A stretch of DNA of 64,000 nt from Acidipropionibacterium sp. (GCA_022647765.1 JALCLH010000005.1:177216-241215), one strand, 5' to 3'; shown: positions 48,286 through 58,534, counted from the first letter of the stretch. The notes: generated by a model not told the origin, from the letters alone. Translations and numbers: made by a program.

Positions 48286-49568
48286 CTGCTGGCCGACGCC
48301 GAACGCGCGCGACAACGCGCCGAAGTGAACAAGGCCCACGCGGTCCTGACCATGATCGACACCTGGCCGATCCCCGACCCCTCGACGTTGACCACCCCGC
48401 CAGCCGAGAAGCCGGTGAATATCGGTGGCATCCGGGTGGGCGAGTTCGTCACCCTGGAAGTCGCCGCCGTCCTGGGGAATCTCCGACCCCGCAGCCTCGG
48501 CGTTGGTGGACGACGTCGCCGGCCTGCGGTCCCGGCATCCGTTGATGTGGGCGGCGGTTCAGGAGTTGAAGTTGGAGGTGTGGCAGGCCCGCAGGGTCGT
48601 CAGGACCTGCCGTGAACTGTCTGTGGAGCGCTATCCTGGCGGTGGATCGGAAGTTGGCCTCCGGGTGGGGTGTGCTGCCGTGGTCGAAGGTCTCCAAGAA
48701 ACTGCCGAATCTGATTGCCGCCGCCGACACCGCCCTGGCGAGGGAGAAGGCCCGGGCCGCCCGGATGAGCGGTACGTGTCGATTCGTCACAACGGGGACT
48801 CCACCTCGTGGCTGATCGCCCGGTTGGACACCGGAGCGGCGCTGAATCTTCAGGCGAGTCTGGGCCGGTTGACCGATCATCTGGTCGCCGGCGGGGCTGC
48901 CGAGCCGTTGCCCCTCCTGCGGGCTCAGGCGTTGGAGATGCTGGCCACCCCGTACCTCCCCGATAGTCGGACCAGCGAGGGCGGTGAGAATGTGGGGGCG
49001 AATCCGTCTCCGCAGCTTCCGTTGGCCGATGTCGTGGTCCATATTCAGGCCGAGGACCTCGACCCCGGACGCCTGGGCCGGGAAGATTGCGGAGGTGGCT
49101 GCTCGGGGTGGTGACGTGGGTCCGGTCCTGCTGCCCGATATCGCCCGCCTGCTCGGGCATTTCCGGGTGCGGGTGATCCCGGTGATCGACCAGAACGGCG
49201 ATCCGAGCGTGGATGCGTATCAGATCCCCGACCGGATGAGAATGGCCCTGCAGTTGCGGGAGGACACCTCGGTGTTCCCGTACTCGTCGCGGCGATCGTG
49301 GTCCTGCGACCTCGACCACACCGAGCCCTTCCAGTTCGGCAGGCCCGGCAGCCCGAGGCCGCCGGGTCAGACGAGGGTCTCGAACCTGGGACCCCTGTCG
49401 CGTCGGGAGCACCGCGCCAAGACCGCCGGCGTCTGGAAAGTGCGCCAGCCGGTGCAGGGCTTGTATGTGTGGACATCGCCGACGGGTCAGCGGTTCGCGG
49501 TGGTCAACGGCCACACCCACCGGCTCCCCGACGTCCAGAACTCCGATCGAATGGAGACCGCAGCGTAG
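48286..49568 (+). pseudogene. DUF222/HNH endonuclease-like gene, decayed
   Basis: Pieces of a DUF222-HNH protein run in order but in changing frames: LLADAERARQRAEVNKAHAV, ISDPAASALVDDVAGL, AILAVDRKLASGWGVLPWSK, RYVSIRHNGDSTSWLIARLD, AGKIAEVAARGGDVGPVLLP and the HNH zone CDLDHTEPF. Frame changes fall near 48475, 48603, 48770 and 49070, and the 5' end is blocked by a stop at 48283. DUF222-HNH genes are repeated families in actinobacteria with poorly known function. Four shifts in 1.3 kb exceed the rate elsewhere, so a real pseudogene is likely. Confidence 0.75.
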
Positions 49569-49696
49569 AAGACCAACCCAGACCGGCGTCACGCAGCTCC
49601 AGCTGACGCCGTAGACTGACCTGCGCCGTCAGGCAGGGCTTTTCCGCGTCACAGAAGGGTGGGGTGACGCGGGTTCTGTCGACCCCGAGGAGCCCT

Positions 49697-50941
49697 ATGG
49701 CAGCGATCTCCTACCGCAATCTGTTCGCCTACTCCGGTCCCGTCTTCCCCGTCGTCGGATTCGTCGCCCGGCTGCCACTGGCGATGAGCCAACTCGGCAC
49801 CCTGCTGCTGGTCGCCAGCCCGATGGTGACCGGCCGGATGGGCCCCGGAGGCATCGCGTCCGGCGCATTGGCATTGGCCAATGCGATCGGCTCCCCGATC
49901 TTCGGCAGCCTCACCGACAGGTGGGGGCAACGCGGTCTCATGCTCGTCCAGGCCCTCGTCGGCGGGATCGCCCTCATCGTCGAGGCGCTGGCCGCCGTCT
50001 CCGGGGCGCACTGGGTGCTGGTGACCGTGATCGGTGTCATCGCCGGGTTGTTCATACCCCAGATCGGCACCATGGCCCGGGTCCGGTGGCGCGCCACGGC
50101 CGCCGCCCACTCCGACCAACAGGCAGGAATCCTGGAGACGTCCTTCGCCTGGGAGGGCTCCGCCGACGAGGCCTCCTTCGCCCTCGGACCGGCACTGACC
50201 GGCGTCCTGGCGATACTGCTGGGGCCGGTGCCGGCGATCATCGCGGCCGGCGCGATGCTCGTCCTCTTCGGCTCCTGGTTCGCCATCCACCCCACGGTGC
50301 GTCTTGTCATCCCCACGGGCAGCTCGCGCACCGCAACGGCCACGCCACGAGCACGCAGGGAGCCGATCCTTACTGGCGGAGTGGCCGCGGCCATCGCCGG
50401 CCTGTTGATGCTCGGGGTGATCTTCGGATCGGTCCAGACCGGCACCACCACTCTGGCCACGGAGGCCGGACGCCCGGGCCTGGCGGGCCTGCTGCACGCC
50501 CTGTTGTCGGTGGGCAGCGCGACCGCTGGCCTGCTGCTGCCCCGGCTCGCGCACCGGATCGGGCTGGTGACCCGCTGGCGCGTCTTCGCCACCGCTCTGG
50601 CCCTGCTCACTCTGCCCCTGCTCCTGGTGAACTCCCCGGGTGCCCTGGTTCCCGAACTGCTGGTCCTCGGCCTGGCCGTGGCGCCCTATCTCATCACCCT
50701 GTACTCAGCGGCCGAGCGGGCCGCCCGGCCCTCGCGGATCGGCGCGGTGATGACTCTGCTGGCCGCCACCACCAGCCTGGGGTATGCGCTGGGCACCTCG
50801 ATCGCCGGACGCCTGGCCGACTGGGGAGGGGCCACTCCGGCCTACGCCGTGACGGCGTCTGCGGCGGCCGTCGCCTGTCTGCTGGGATGGCTGCTGGCCC
50901 GGAGGGTGACCCCTCCGAACCGGGGAGCACTGATGCAATGA
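49697..50941 (+). CDS. MFS transporter
   Basis: 414 residues from ATG 49697 with GAGGAG upstream. About 12 helices; ANAIGSPIFGSLTDRWGQRG is the motif A loop. Segments such as YRNLFAYSGPVFPVVGFVARLP and ALLHALLSVGSATAGLLLPRLA place it among small putative efflux carriers of actinobacteria. The substrate is unknown. It is followed by a nested palindromic spacer. Confidence 0.85.
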   Translation: MAAISYRNLFAYSGPVFPVVGFVARLPLAMSQLGTLLLVASPMVTGRMGPGGIASGALALANAIGSPIFGSLTDRWGQRGLMLVQALVGGIALIVEALAAVSGAHWVLVTVIGVIAGLFIPQIGTMARVRWRATAAAHSDQQAGILETSFAWEGSADEASFALGPALTGVLAILLGPVPAIIAAGAMLVLFGSWFAIHPTVRLVIPTGSSRTATATPRARREPILTGGVAAAIAGLLMLGVIFGSVQTGTTTLATEAGRPGLAGLLHALLSVGSATAGLLLPRLAHRIGLVTRWRVFATALALLTLPLLLVNSPGALVPELLVLGLAVAPYLITLYSAAERAARPSRIGAVMTLLAATTSLGYALGTSIAGRLADWGGATPAYAVTASAAAVACLLGWLLARRVTPPNRGALMQ

Positions 50942-50951
50942 CATGCGAGAG

Positions 50952-51071
50952 GGGCCTGTTGCTAAATGAAGACGGAAGTCGAGATCTGACGCGACACGCC
51001 ATGGGATCCAGCCTGAAACCATGGCGTGTCGCGCCCCAACTGACCATCGGCGCCCAAAAAGCAACAGGCCC
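50952..51071. repeat. Nested inverted-repeat element
   Basis: Outer arms GGGCCTGTTGCT (50952-50963) and AGCAACAGGCCC (51060-51071) are perfect. Inner arms GCGACACGCCATGG (50991-51004) and CCATGGCGTGTCGC (51019-51032) are also perfect. It follows the MFS stop by 10 bases and precedes the YhcG relic. Confidence 0.88.
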
Positions 51072-51144
51072 AGAGACGGTCAGAAACTGTCGGTGGCGTG
51101 CGCGAGAGTAGGAGAGCGAAGACCACTGAGCGAAGGGGACTGCC

Positions 51145-52003
51145 ATGACTGACGCGACACCGGATGACGCCGTGCCCCCAGAGAGCATGGAGTCCAACGC
51201 AATCGTCCCGCAAGCTGTGGGACATTCTGGATCTCCTCTGCCGGAGGGCTACGCCGAGTGGCTGGCCGATGTGAAGAAGCGTGTTCGGGCAACGCAGTTC
51301 CGGGCAGCGCGAGCCGCCAACACCGAAATTCTGCGCCTGTACTGGTCCATCGGACACGACATCCTTGAGCGTCAGCACGATCTGGGATGGGGATCGAAGG
51401 TGGTCGAGCAGGTGTCGCGCGACCTTCGGCGCGAGTTCCCTAGTCAGAGCGGATGGTCGCGGACGAATCTGCACTATATGCGGCGGGCGGCTGAGGCCTG
51501 GCCCCGTGAGGATGAATTTGTCCCGCAAGCTGTGGGACAAATGCCGTGGGGACATGTCCGGGTGCTCCTCGATCAGTTGAGCACCCGCCAGGAGCGCGAC
51601 TGGTACGCCGCCAAGGCAGCCGCCGACGGTTGGAGCCGCAACGTCCTGGAGCACTTCATCAAGGTCGATCTGCGCCACCAGCTCGGCTCCGCACCGGCCA
51701 ACTTCGACCACATACGTGGCCATCGTCGACGACCAGTTGCGGGATCCTGCACGGCACGCACCCACGATCGGGCTGCTGCTGTGCACCGGGAAGAACGAGG
51801 CGACAGTTCGGTTCTCCCTTGCCAGCACCACGGCACCGATCGCCGTGGCGGATTACGAGGGCCTGCCCGCCGACGCCCGCGAGGCTCTGCCCCGCACAGA
51901 GGTTCTTCAAGCAGTCATCGCGGAGGAACAGATGGCCTTGCAAGAACAGAATGCCTCTTCAGGCACCGATTCACAGGGTCTCTCTCAAGCTCAACCTCGG
52001 TGA
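51145..52003 (+). pseudogene. YhcG-type (DUF1016) PDDEXK nuclease relic, internal deletion
   Basis: The N-terminal YhcG domain is intact (LPEGYAEWLADVKKRVRATQ, YWSIGHDILERQHDLGWGSKVVEQ, SRDLRREFP, GWSRTNLHYMRRAAEAWP, PWGHVRVLLDQL, WYAAKAAADGWSRNVLEHFI). At about 51712 it jumps, in another frame, to the family's C-terminal segment TYVAIVDDQLRD...IGLLLCTGKNEATVRF. The stretch holding the PD-D/E-x-K active site, roughly 130 residues in complete relatives, is missing. It therefore cannot be an active nuclease. Confidence 0.8.
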
Positions 52004-52045
52004 ACGGATGGGAACGTCGGGGGAAAGCTGCGATAGCTTGGTCAC

Positions 52046-53567
52046 GTGACCCGCGCTGACGGACTACTCACCGCCGACCTTGACCCCCAGGACCATGGCC
52101 CACAGGACTCCTGCGGCGTCATCGGGATCTATGCCCCGGGCGAGGAGGTGGCCAAACTCACCTACTTCGGGATGTACGCCCTGCAACACCGGGGCCAGGA
52201 GTCCGCCGGGATGGCGGTCTCCGACGGACACCGGACGATGGTCTTCAAGGACATGGGACTGGTCTCCCAGGTCTTCGACGAGGCCACCCTCAACACCCTG
52301 CGGGGCAGCATGGCGATCGGCCACACCCGCTACTCCACCGCCGGCTCCAGCGTCTGGGACAACGCCCAGCCGACCTTCCGGTCCCGGCCCGGCGGGGGAG
52401 GCCTGGCGCTCGCCCACAACGGCAACCTCACCAACTCCGACGAGCTCGAGAGCATGATCGTGGCGCGGGATCCGCAGGCCGCGGTCCCGCACAAGGAGCG
52501 GATGGACTCGACCTCCGACACCAACCTGGTGACCGCCCTGATGGCCACCTACAGTGCGCCGATCGATGAGATCGCGATGGCGGTGATGCCCCTTCTCAAG
52601 GGCGCTTTCAGCCTCGTCTTCATGGACGACGACACGCTCTGCGCGGCCCGCGACCCGCAGGGCATCCGCCCCCTGGTGCTGGGGCGTCTGCCCACCGGAT
52701 GGGTGGTGGCCTCCGAGACCGCCGCCATCGACATCGTCGGCGCCACCTTCGTCCGCGAGGTCGAGCCCGGCGAGCTGATCACCATCAGCGCCGCCGGGCT
52801 GCGCAGCGCCCGATTCGCCGAGGCGCGGCCGAAGGGCTGCGTCTTCGAGTACGTCTACCTGGCCCGGCCCGACACCGTCATCGCCGACCGGCGCATCCAC
52901 AATGTGCGAGTCAAGGTCGGCAAGATCCTGGCCCGCGAGGCACCGGCCGACGCCGACCTGGTCATTCCGGTTCCCGAGTCCGGGACGCCGGCCGCCATCG
53001 GCTATGCCGACGAGTCGGGCATCAAGTACGGCATGGGCCTGGTGAAGAACTCCTATGTCGGGCGCACCTTCATCCAGCCCTCCCAGACCCTGCGCAATCT
53101 CGGCATCCGGCTGAAGCTCAACCCGCTGCGCGACGTCATCGCGGGCAAGCGGCTGGTCGTGGTGGACGACTCGATCGTGCGCGGCAACACCCAGCGCCAG
53201 CTGGTCGGGAATGCTGCGCGAGGCCGGGGCCAAGGAGGTCCACGTCCGGATCTCCTCGCCGCCGGTGAAGTGGCCGTGCTTCTACGGCATCGACTTCGCG
53301 ACCCGCGCCCAGCTCATCGCCGCGGGCCTGTCGGTCGACGAGATCGCGAAATCCATCAACGCCGACTCGCTGGCCTATGTCAGCCTGGAGGGGCTGATCC
53401 AGGCCACCCACGTCCCGAAGGACAATCTGTGCCGGGCCTGCTTCGACGGCGTCTACCCGGTTCAGGTGCCCCGCGGCGTCGAACCGATGCTCGCGGACTC
53501 GCCCTCCATGACCGCCCCGCCACCCCAGGCCACACTGCCCGAAGAACCCCAGGGAGACCCTTCATGA
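52046..53567 (+). CDS. purF: Amidophosphoribosyltransferase, frameshifted
   Basis: GTG start 52046. It makes phosphoribosylamine from PRPP and glutamine, the first step of the pathway. A 22-residue propeptide precedes the nucleophile Cys23 ([11 protein letters not shown]), the form that is processed. GHTRYSTAG and AHNGNLTN bind glutamine; [11 protein letters not shown] is the PRPP loop. At 53210 one A too many (GGGAATGCTG) shifts the frame. The rest ([40 protein letters not shown]) reads in the second frame. Joined length is about 507 residues. Confidence 0.94.
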
Positions 53568-54658
53568 CGAGCACCGCACCCGAGTCGGCACATCAAGGCG
53601 AGTCGGCCTACGCCCGCGCCGGAGTCGACATCGCGGCCGGCGACCGCGCCGTGGAACTGATGAAGGCCCACGTCGCGGCCACCAGCCGGCCCGAGGTGAT
53701 CGGCGGCCTCGGCGGCTTCGCCGGCTTCTTCGACGCCTCGGCCCTGGGCCGCTACCGCCACCCGCTGCTCGCCACCTCCACCGACGGGGTGGGCACCAAG
53801 GTGGCGATCGCCCAGGCGATGGACGTCCACGACACCATCGGCTTCGACCTGGTCGGCATGCTCGTCGACGATCTGGTCGTGGTGGGCGCCGAGCCGTGGT
53901 TCGTCACCGACTACATCGCCTGCGGGCGGGTCCGCCCCGAGAAGATCGCCGACATCGTCAAGGGCATCGCGAGAGCCTGTCAGAAGGCCGGCTGCGCCCT
54001 GCTCGGCGGGGAGACCGCCGAGCATCCCGGGCTGCTGGCCCCCGACGAGTACGACGTCGCCGGGGCTACCACCGGAGCGGTCGAGAGGGACGCCGTGCTG
54101 GGGCCCGAGCGGATCGCCGCCGGGGACGCCCTGGTGGCGATCGCCTCCTCCGGCCTGCACTCGAACGGCTTCTCCCTGGTGCGCAATGTGCTGCTCAGCC
54201 AGGCCGGCTGGAAGCTGGAGCGATCCGTCCCCGAGCTCGGGCACACCCTGGGTGAGGAGCTGCTCACCCCCACCACGGTCTACGCCGCCGATCTGCTCGC
54301 CCTGATCGGTCAGATCGAGGTGCATGCGATGAGCCACGTCACCGGCGGCGGTCTGGCCAACAACCTCGCCAGGGTGCTGCCGGACGGCTTGCAGGCCACC
54401 GTGGAGCGCGCCACCTGGTCCCCGGCGCCGATCTTCCGTCTGGTCCAGGATCTCGGCAAGATCTCGCGGCCGGACATCGAGGAGACCCTCAACATGGGCG
54501 TCGGAATGGTGCTGGTGCTGCCGTCCGAGGGGGCCGACGCCGCCGTGTCGCTGCTGGCCGCGCGCGGTCTGGCGGCCTGGCGCTGCGGGACGGTTGCCGA
54601 GCGCGCCGACCCGGATGCTCCGGCCGTTCAGCTCGTGGGCGACTATCTCGCAGGGTGA
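53564..54658 (+). CDS. purM: AIR synthetase (phosphoribosylformylglycinamidine cyclo-ligase)
   Basis: 364 residues, ATG overlapping the purF stop (ATGA). It closes the imidazole ring of FGAM with ATP. Typical start [19 protein letters not shown], then [55 protein letters not shown] and [16 protein letters not shown]. It lies between purF and the DUF3073 gene, an order widely conserved in actinobacteria. Confidence 0.97.
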   Translation: MTSTAPESAHQGESAYARAGVDIAAGDRAVELMKAHVAATSRPEVIGGLGGFAGFFDASALGRYRHPLLATSTDGVGTKVAIAQAMDVHDTIGFDLVGMLVDDLVVVGAEPWFVTDYIACGRVRPEKIADIVKGIARACQKAGCALLGGETAEHPGLLAPDEYDVAGATTGAVERDAVLGPERIAAGDALVAIASSGLHSNGFSLVRNVLLSQAGWKLERSVPELGHTLGEELLTPTTVYAADLLALIGQIEVHAMSHVTGGGLANNLARVLPDGLQATVERATWSPAPIFRLVQDLGKISRPDIEETLNMGVGMVLVLPSEGADAAVSLLAARGLAAWRCGTVAERADPDAPAVQLVGDYLAG

Positions 54659-54824
54659 AACAGGCACCTGGCGCTGCGAGAGCCGGCCGGATGGCCGAGC
54701 AGGGCGTCTCGCCGGACCGCCTGCTTTGGTGTCCTCGCTCCGGCTCGGGTAGCCTGTGGGTCACGACAGTAGATGACATGCGCGCGGCAATGCCGCGACC
54801 AACGAGGCGAGGGGGTCGACCCAT

Positions 54825-55028
54825 ATGGGGCGCGGCCGTGCAAAGGCGAAGCAGACCAAGGTTGCTCGTGATCTGAAATATCGCTCGGTTGACATGGATC
54901 TTGAATCCTTGGAGCGAGAGCTGCGGGGGAACAAGGTCCGTGAGGATCACAGCGAGGATGACGATCTCGTCGACAAGTACGCAGATCTAGCCGAGAAGTA
55001 CTCCCACTACGGCGACGACGACCAGTGA
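54825..55028 (+). CDS. DUF3073 family protein
   Basis: 67 residues. MGRGRAKAKQTKVARDLKYRSVDMDLESLERELRG is the family core, basic at the start; the tail is acidic and Asp/Tyr-rich (YADLAEKYSHYGDDD). It is an actinobacterial protein of unknown role, usually found just after purM as here. No clear ribosome site beyond GAGGCGAGGGGG upstream. Confidence 0.9.
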   Translation: MGRGRAKAKQTKVARDLKYRSVDMDLESLERELRGNKVREDHSEDDDLVDKYADLAEKYSHYGDDDQ

Positions 55029-55067
55029 CGCCAGTCGCGCTCCGGTGACCCGCCGGCTGTCCTTCCG

Positions 55068-56018
55068 ATGAGATGGAACGCAGACCCGATCCTGCCCGGG
55101 TTCGACTGGGCGCGGATCGGTCTGCGGTGGGCGGCGAAGGCCCCCGGTGACCCCGATGGGCTGCTGACAGCGAGTCTGGTCCGGCACCACCCTCCACGGC
55201 GACGCCGGGCGCTGCTCTACGTCCACGGCTGGTCGGACTGCTTCTACCAGGCCCACCTGGCCGATCAGGTGGAGTCCTGGGGGATGGACTTCTACGCCGT
55301 GGACCTGCGCCGCTACGGCCGCAATCTGGTCGACGGGCAGATGGCCGGCTGGATCGCGGACTTCTCCGAGTACGACGAGGAGATCGGCGCCGCGATGTCG
55401 GTGATCCGAGCCGAGCACGACGAGATCACCGTGATGGGCCATTCCACCGGCGGCCTCATCGTGCCGCTGTGGGTCTCCCGGCACCCGAACCGGGTGAACG
55501 GCGTCATCCTCAACTCGCCGTGGATCGACCTCCAGGGCTCTGCGATGACCCGGCTCATCGCGGGGCCGGTGACGCGGGCGGTCCGGCAGGCCTCCGCGAC
55601 CTCGGTGATGCCCCTCGCCAGCCACGACAACTTCGCCCGCTCGGTGCGGCGCGAGTTCGGCGGCGAGTGGGACATCCCCTTCGAGAAGTCCCACGGCGAC
55701 GTCTTCGTGGTGCGCGCAGGATGGCTCAATGCGGTGCTCGCCGGCCATTCCCGGGTGGAGCAGGGGCTCGGTATCGACGCGCCGATCCTCACCCTGCTGT
55801 CGGCGCGCAGCGATCTGTCGGCCAGCTGGAACGAGAGCATGCGCGGCGCCGACACCGTCCTGGACGTCGAGCGGCTGGCCGCCGCGTCGGTCCATCTCGG
55901 ACGCCACCTCACCCTGGTGCGGATCACCGGCGGGCTGCACGATCTGGTGCTCTCGGCGCCACCGGTGCGCGCCGAGGTCTTCGCCGAGATGCGGCGCTGG
56001 GTGCGCACCTACCTGTAG
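55068..56018 (+). CDS. Alpha/beta hydrolase (monoacylglycerol-lipase/S33-like)
   Basis: 316 residues. The oxyanion segment is LLYVHGWSDCF, the elbow is GHSTGG with Ser as nucleophile, and GGLHDLVLS carries the terminal His; the acid is probably in ILTLLSARSDL. No signal peptide, so cytoplasmic. Family members act on acylglycerols or other esters; the substrate is unknown. It lies 39 bases after the DUF3073 stop. Confidence 0.88.
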   Translation: MRWNADPILPGFDWARIGLRWAAKAPGDPDGLLTASLVRHHPPRRRRALLYVHGWSDCFYQAHLADQVESWGMDFYAVDLRRYGRNLVDGQMAGWIADFSEYDEEIGAAMSVIRAEHDEITVMGHSTGGLIVPLWVSRHPNRVNGVILNSPWIDLQGSAMTRLIAGPVTRAVRQASATSVMPLASHDNFARSVRREFGGEWDIPFEKSHGDVFVVRAGWLNAVLAGHSRVEQGLGIDAPILTLLSARSDLSASWNESMRGADTVLDVERLAAASVHLGRHLTLVRITGGLHDLVLSAPPVRAEVFAEMRRWVRTYL

Positions 56019-56067
56019 GCACCTATCGGCAGGACTCTTCCGGCGTGCGGCGGATAGTCACGAGATG

Positions 56068-56174
56068 GTCACAATGTAACGATCATGTGACAAAACCCGT
56101 GCGGCTGACCTCCCGAACTGCAAGCATGAGTCCTGTCCGGACAAGGTGGTCCGGCACCAGACACAGATGTCTGG
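56068..56174. promoter_or_regulatory. Operator-like palindromes in the sugar ABC leader
   Basis: GTCACA (56068-56073) and TGTGAC (56086-56091) are inverted around 12 bases that include ATGTAAC. TGTCCGGACA (56134-56143) is a perfect 10-base palindrome. CCAGACA (56157-56163) and TGTCTGG (56168-56174) are inverted around 4 bases. They lie within 128 bases of the binding-protein start, where a LacI/ROK-type regulator or global regulator would act. Confidence 0.5.
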
Positions 56175-56195
56175 ACAGACCGGGAGGTTTTCCTC

Positions 56196-57509
56196 ATGCG
56201 CGGAAAGAAACTTGCGGCCCTCGCGACGGCGTCACTGCTGGTGCTGTCGGGCGCCGCATGCGGGTCATCCACCGAATCGGGCTCCGGCTCGGCGTCGACG
56301 CCGGCATCCACACCCAAGGCGGGCGGAGCCGGCGGCACGGTCGGCGTCTTCACCTGGTGGGCCGACGGCTCGGAGAAGAAGGGTCTCGACGCCCTCGAGA
56401 AGATGTTCAACGAGCAGTACCCGAACGACAAGTTCGAGAACCTCGCGGTGGCCGGCGGCTCGGGCTCCAATGCGAAGGCCAAGCTCGCCTCCGACCTCAA
56501 GAACGGCAACCCGCCCGGCTCCTTCCAGGGCCATGCCGGGGCCGAACTGATGGACTACATCGACGCCGACCAGGTGCAGCCGGTGGACAGCATCATCAAC
56601 GGGCTCGGCGGCTCCAAGGTCTTCCCGCAGACCCTGCTCGACCGGCTCACCGTCGACGGGCACATCTACTCGGTGCCGGTCGACATCCACCGGGCCAATG
56701 TGGTGTGGACCAATCCCGCCCTGCTCAAGAAGGCCGGCGTCACCAGCACCCCCAAGGACGTCGACGGGTGGCTCGCCGATATGGCGAAGGTCAAGGCCTC
56801 CGGCGTCTCCACCCCGCTGTCGATCGGCGGCACCTGGACCCAGACCGAGCTCTTCGAGTCGATCCTGGCCTCGACCCTGGGCGCCGACGAGTACAGCAAG
56901 CTGTTCACCAAGGACGGCAAGTGGGACTCCGACGGCGTCAAGAAGTCGATCGAGCAGTACAAGAAGGCCCTCACCTTCGCCAACACCGCCTCCGACGGCG
57001 ACGACTGGCCGAACGCCACCGACATGGTGGCCGACGGGAAGGCCGCCTACAACGTGATGGGCGACTGGGCGGTCGCCCAGTTCGAGATGAAGGGGAAGAA
57101 GTACAAGACCGACTGGGACGCCTTCGCGATGCCCGGCAAGGAGGACATCTTCGACTTCCTGGCCGACTCCTTCACCCTGCCGACCGGAACCAAGAACCCC
57201 GGAGCCTCCGAGGACTGGCTGCGGTTCGTCGGATCCAAGGACGCCCAGGTCACCTTCAACAAGCTGAAGGGCTCCATTCCGCCACGCACCGATATCGCTC
57301 CCACCGGATTCAGCGAGTACCAGCAGTCGGCCATGAAGGACTTCAAGTCCCCCGACACCAAGATCGTCTCCTCGATCGCCCACGGTGCCGCAGTGCCGCT
57401 TGCCTGGAGCTCGGAGATCAATACCGCGATGAGCAAGTTCTACCAGGACAAGAACACCGACAACCTGGTGAAGGCCTTCGTGGCGGCGCACGACAAGTAC
57501 GCCCAGTGA
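56196..57509 (+). CDS. Sugar ABC transporter substrate-binding lipoprotein
   Basis: 437 residues. Signal peptide with lipobox SGAAC (Cys22). GTVGVFTWWADGSEKKGLDAL, AVAGGSGSNAKAKLASDLKNGNPP and YSVPVDIHRANVVWTN match the GtsA-like glucose/mannose-binding group of family 1 binding proteins. It captures sugar outside the membrane for the two permeases downstream. The ligand is inferred from family resemblance. Confidence 0.92.
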   Translation: MRGKKLAALATASLLVLSGAACGSSTESGSGSASTPASTPKAGGAGGTVGVFTWWADGSEKKGLDALEKMFNEQYPNDKFENLAVAGGSGSNAKAKLASDLKNGNPPGSFQGHAGAELMDYIDADQVQPVDSIINGLGGSKVFPQTLLDRLTVDGHIYSVPVDIHRANVVWTNPALLKKAGVTSTPKDVDGWLADMAKVKASGVSTPLSIGGTWTQTELFESILASTLGADEYSKLFTKDGKWDSDGVKKSIEQYKKALTFANTASDGDDWPNATDMVADGKAAYNVMGDWAVAQFEMKGKKYKTDWDAFAMPGKEDIFDFLADSFTLPTGTKNPGASEDWLRFVGSKDAQVTFNKLKGSIPPRTDIAPTGFSEYQQSAMKDFKSPDTKIVSSIAHGAAVPLAWSSEINTAMSKFYQDKNTDNLVKAFVAAHDKYAQ

Positions 57510-57637
57510 GATGAGTGCAGGGGGATGAGCGCAGTCAGATTGAGCGCTGGGGGATGACGGTTCTGGTGGGCCCGGCCGATGCGACCGGGCCCACCGGCCG
57601 GGCTGGATATGGCAATGAACACAATGAGGGTGATGAC

Positions 57638-58534
57638 ATGGTGAAAGTGCGACGCTGGTTCCCGAGTTTCCTGTTCGTCCTGCCGTCGATCATTCTCATC
57701 GGGATCTTCGTCTACGGATTCATCGGCAACAACATCATCGGCTCCTTCGCGATGGTGCGCACCAGATCCGGCCGGATCAAGGCTCCCGGGGGATTCCAGA
57801 ACTACTCGAGTCTCATCGGTGACCCGCGATATCAGCACGCCCTGTGGAATCTGCTGGTGCTGACCGTCACCTTCGTCGCCGGGACGATGTTCTTCGGGCT
57901 GCTGTGGGCCCTTCTGCTGGAGCGCGGCGCGAAGTTCGAGGGACTGTTCCGCTCCCTCCTGCTGTTCCCGATGGCGATCTCCTTCGTCGCCGCCGGCGTC
58001 GTGTGGCGCTGGCTGCTCTCCCCGGCGACCGGCGCCCAGGCGGTCGGCCTCAACCAGCTGTTCCAGATGATGGGGCTCGGCGGGCTGCAGTCGAGCTGGT
58101 ACTCCGCCGGCAGATTCAACATGGCCGCGATGGCGATACCGGCGATCTGGCAGCTGTCCGGATACATCATGGCGCTCTTCCTGGCCGGCTTCCGCGGGAT
58201 CTCCGAGGATCAGCGCGAGGCCGCCCGGGTGGACGGCGCCACCGAGTTCAAGCTCTACCGGTACGTCCTGTTCCCGCAGCTCTCGCCGATCGCGCTGAGC
58301 GCCCTCATCATCGTCGGCCACATGTCGATGAAGATGTTCGACCTCATCTACTCGATCGCCGGCCAGAGCTCCTACACCGCCGAGGTGCCCGCCACCCTGA
58401 TGTGGACCCAGATGTTCCAGCTCAACGACCCCACCGCGGCGGCCGTCAACGCCACCCTGCTGCTGCTCATCGTGGCCGTCGCGGTGATCCCGTACCTCAT
58501 CTACACCAACCGCACCGAGAAGGGGGTCCACTGA
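57638..58534 (+). CDS. Sugar ABC transporter permease (first)
   Basis: 298 residues from ATG 57638, preceded by GAGGGTGATG; a start at 57515 would add an implausible soluble stretch. Six membrane helices; the cytoplasmic EAA loop is EAARVDGATEFKLYRYVLFPQLSP. This is the MalF/UgpA-type partner. Its stop overlaps the next start (TGATG). The pair lies 128 bases after the binding protein. Confidence 0.93.
   Translation: MVKVRRWFPSFLFVLPSIILIGIFVYGFIGNNIIGSFAMVRTRSGRIKAPGGFQNYSSLIGDPRYQHALWNLLVLTVTFVAGTMFFGLLWALLLERGAKFEGLFRSLLLFPMAISFVAAGVVWRWLLSPATGAQAVGLNQLFQMMGLGGLQSSWYSAGRFNMAAMAIPAIWQLSGYIMALFLAGFRGISEDQREAARVDGATEFKLYRYVLFPQLSPIALSALIIVGHMSMKMFDLIYSIAGQSSYTAEVPATLMWTQMFQLNDPTAAAVNATLLLLIVAVAVIPYLIYTNRTEKGVH

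Noticed and set aside
53200..53220. Programmed ribosomal frameshifting in purF, purB or livM
   Set aside because: No slippery heptamer with downstream structure is shared, and the breaks hit unrelated genes at the same apparent rate, so sequence error is simpler.
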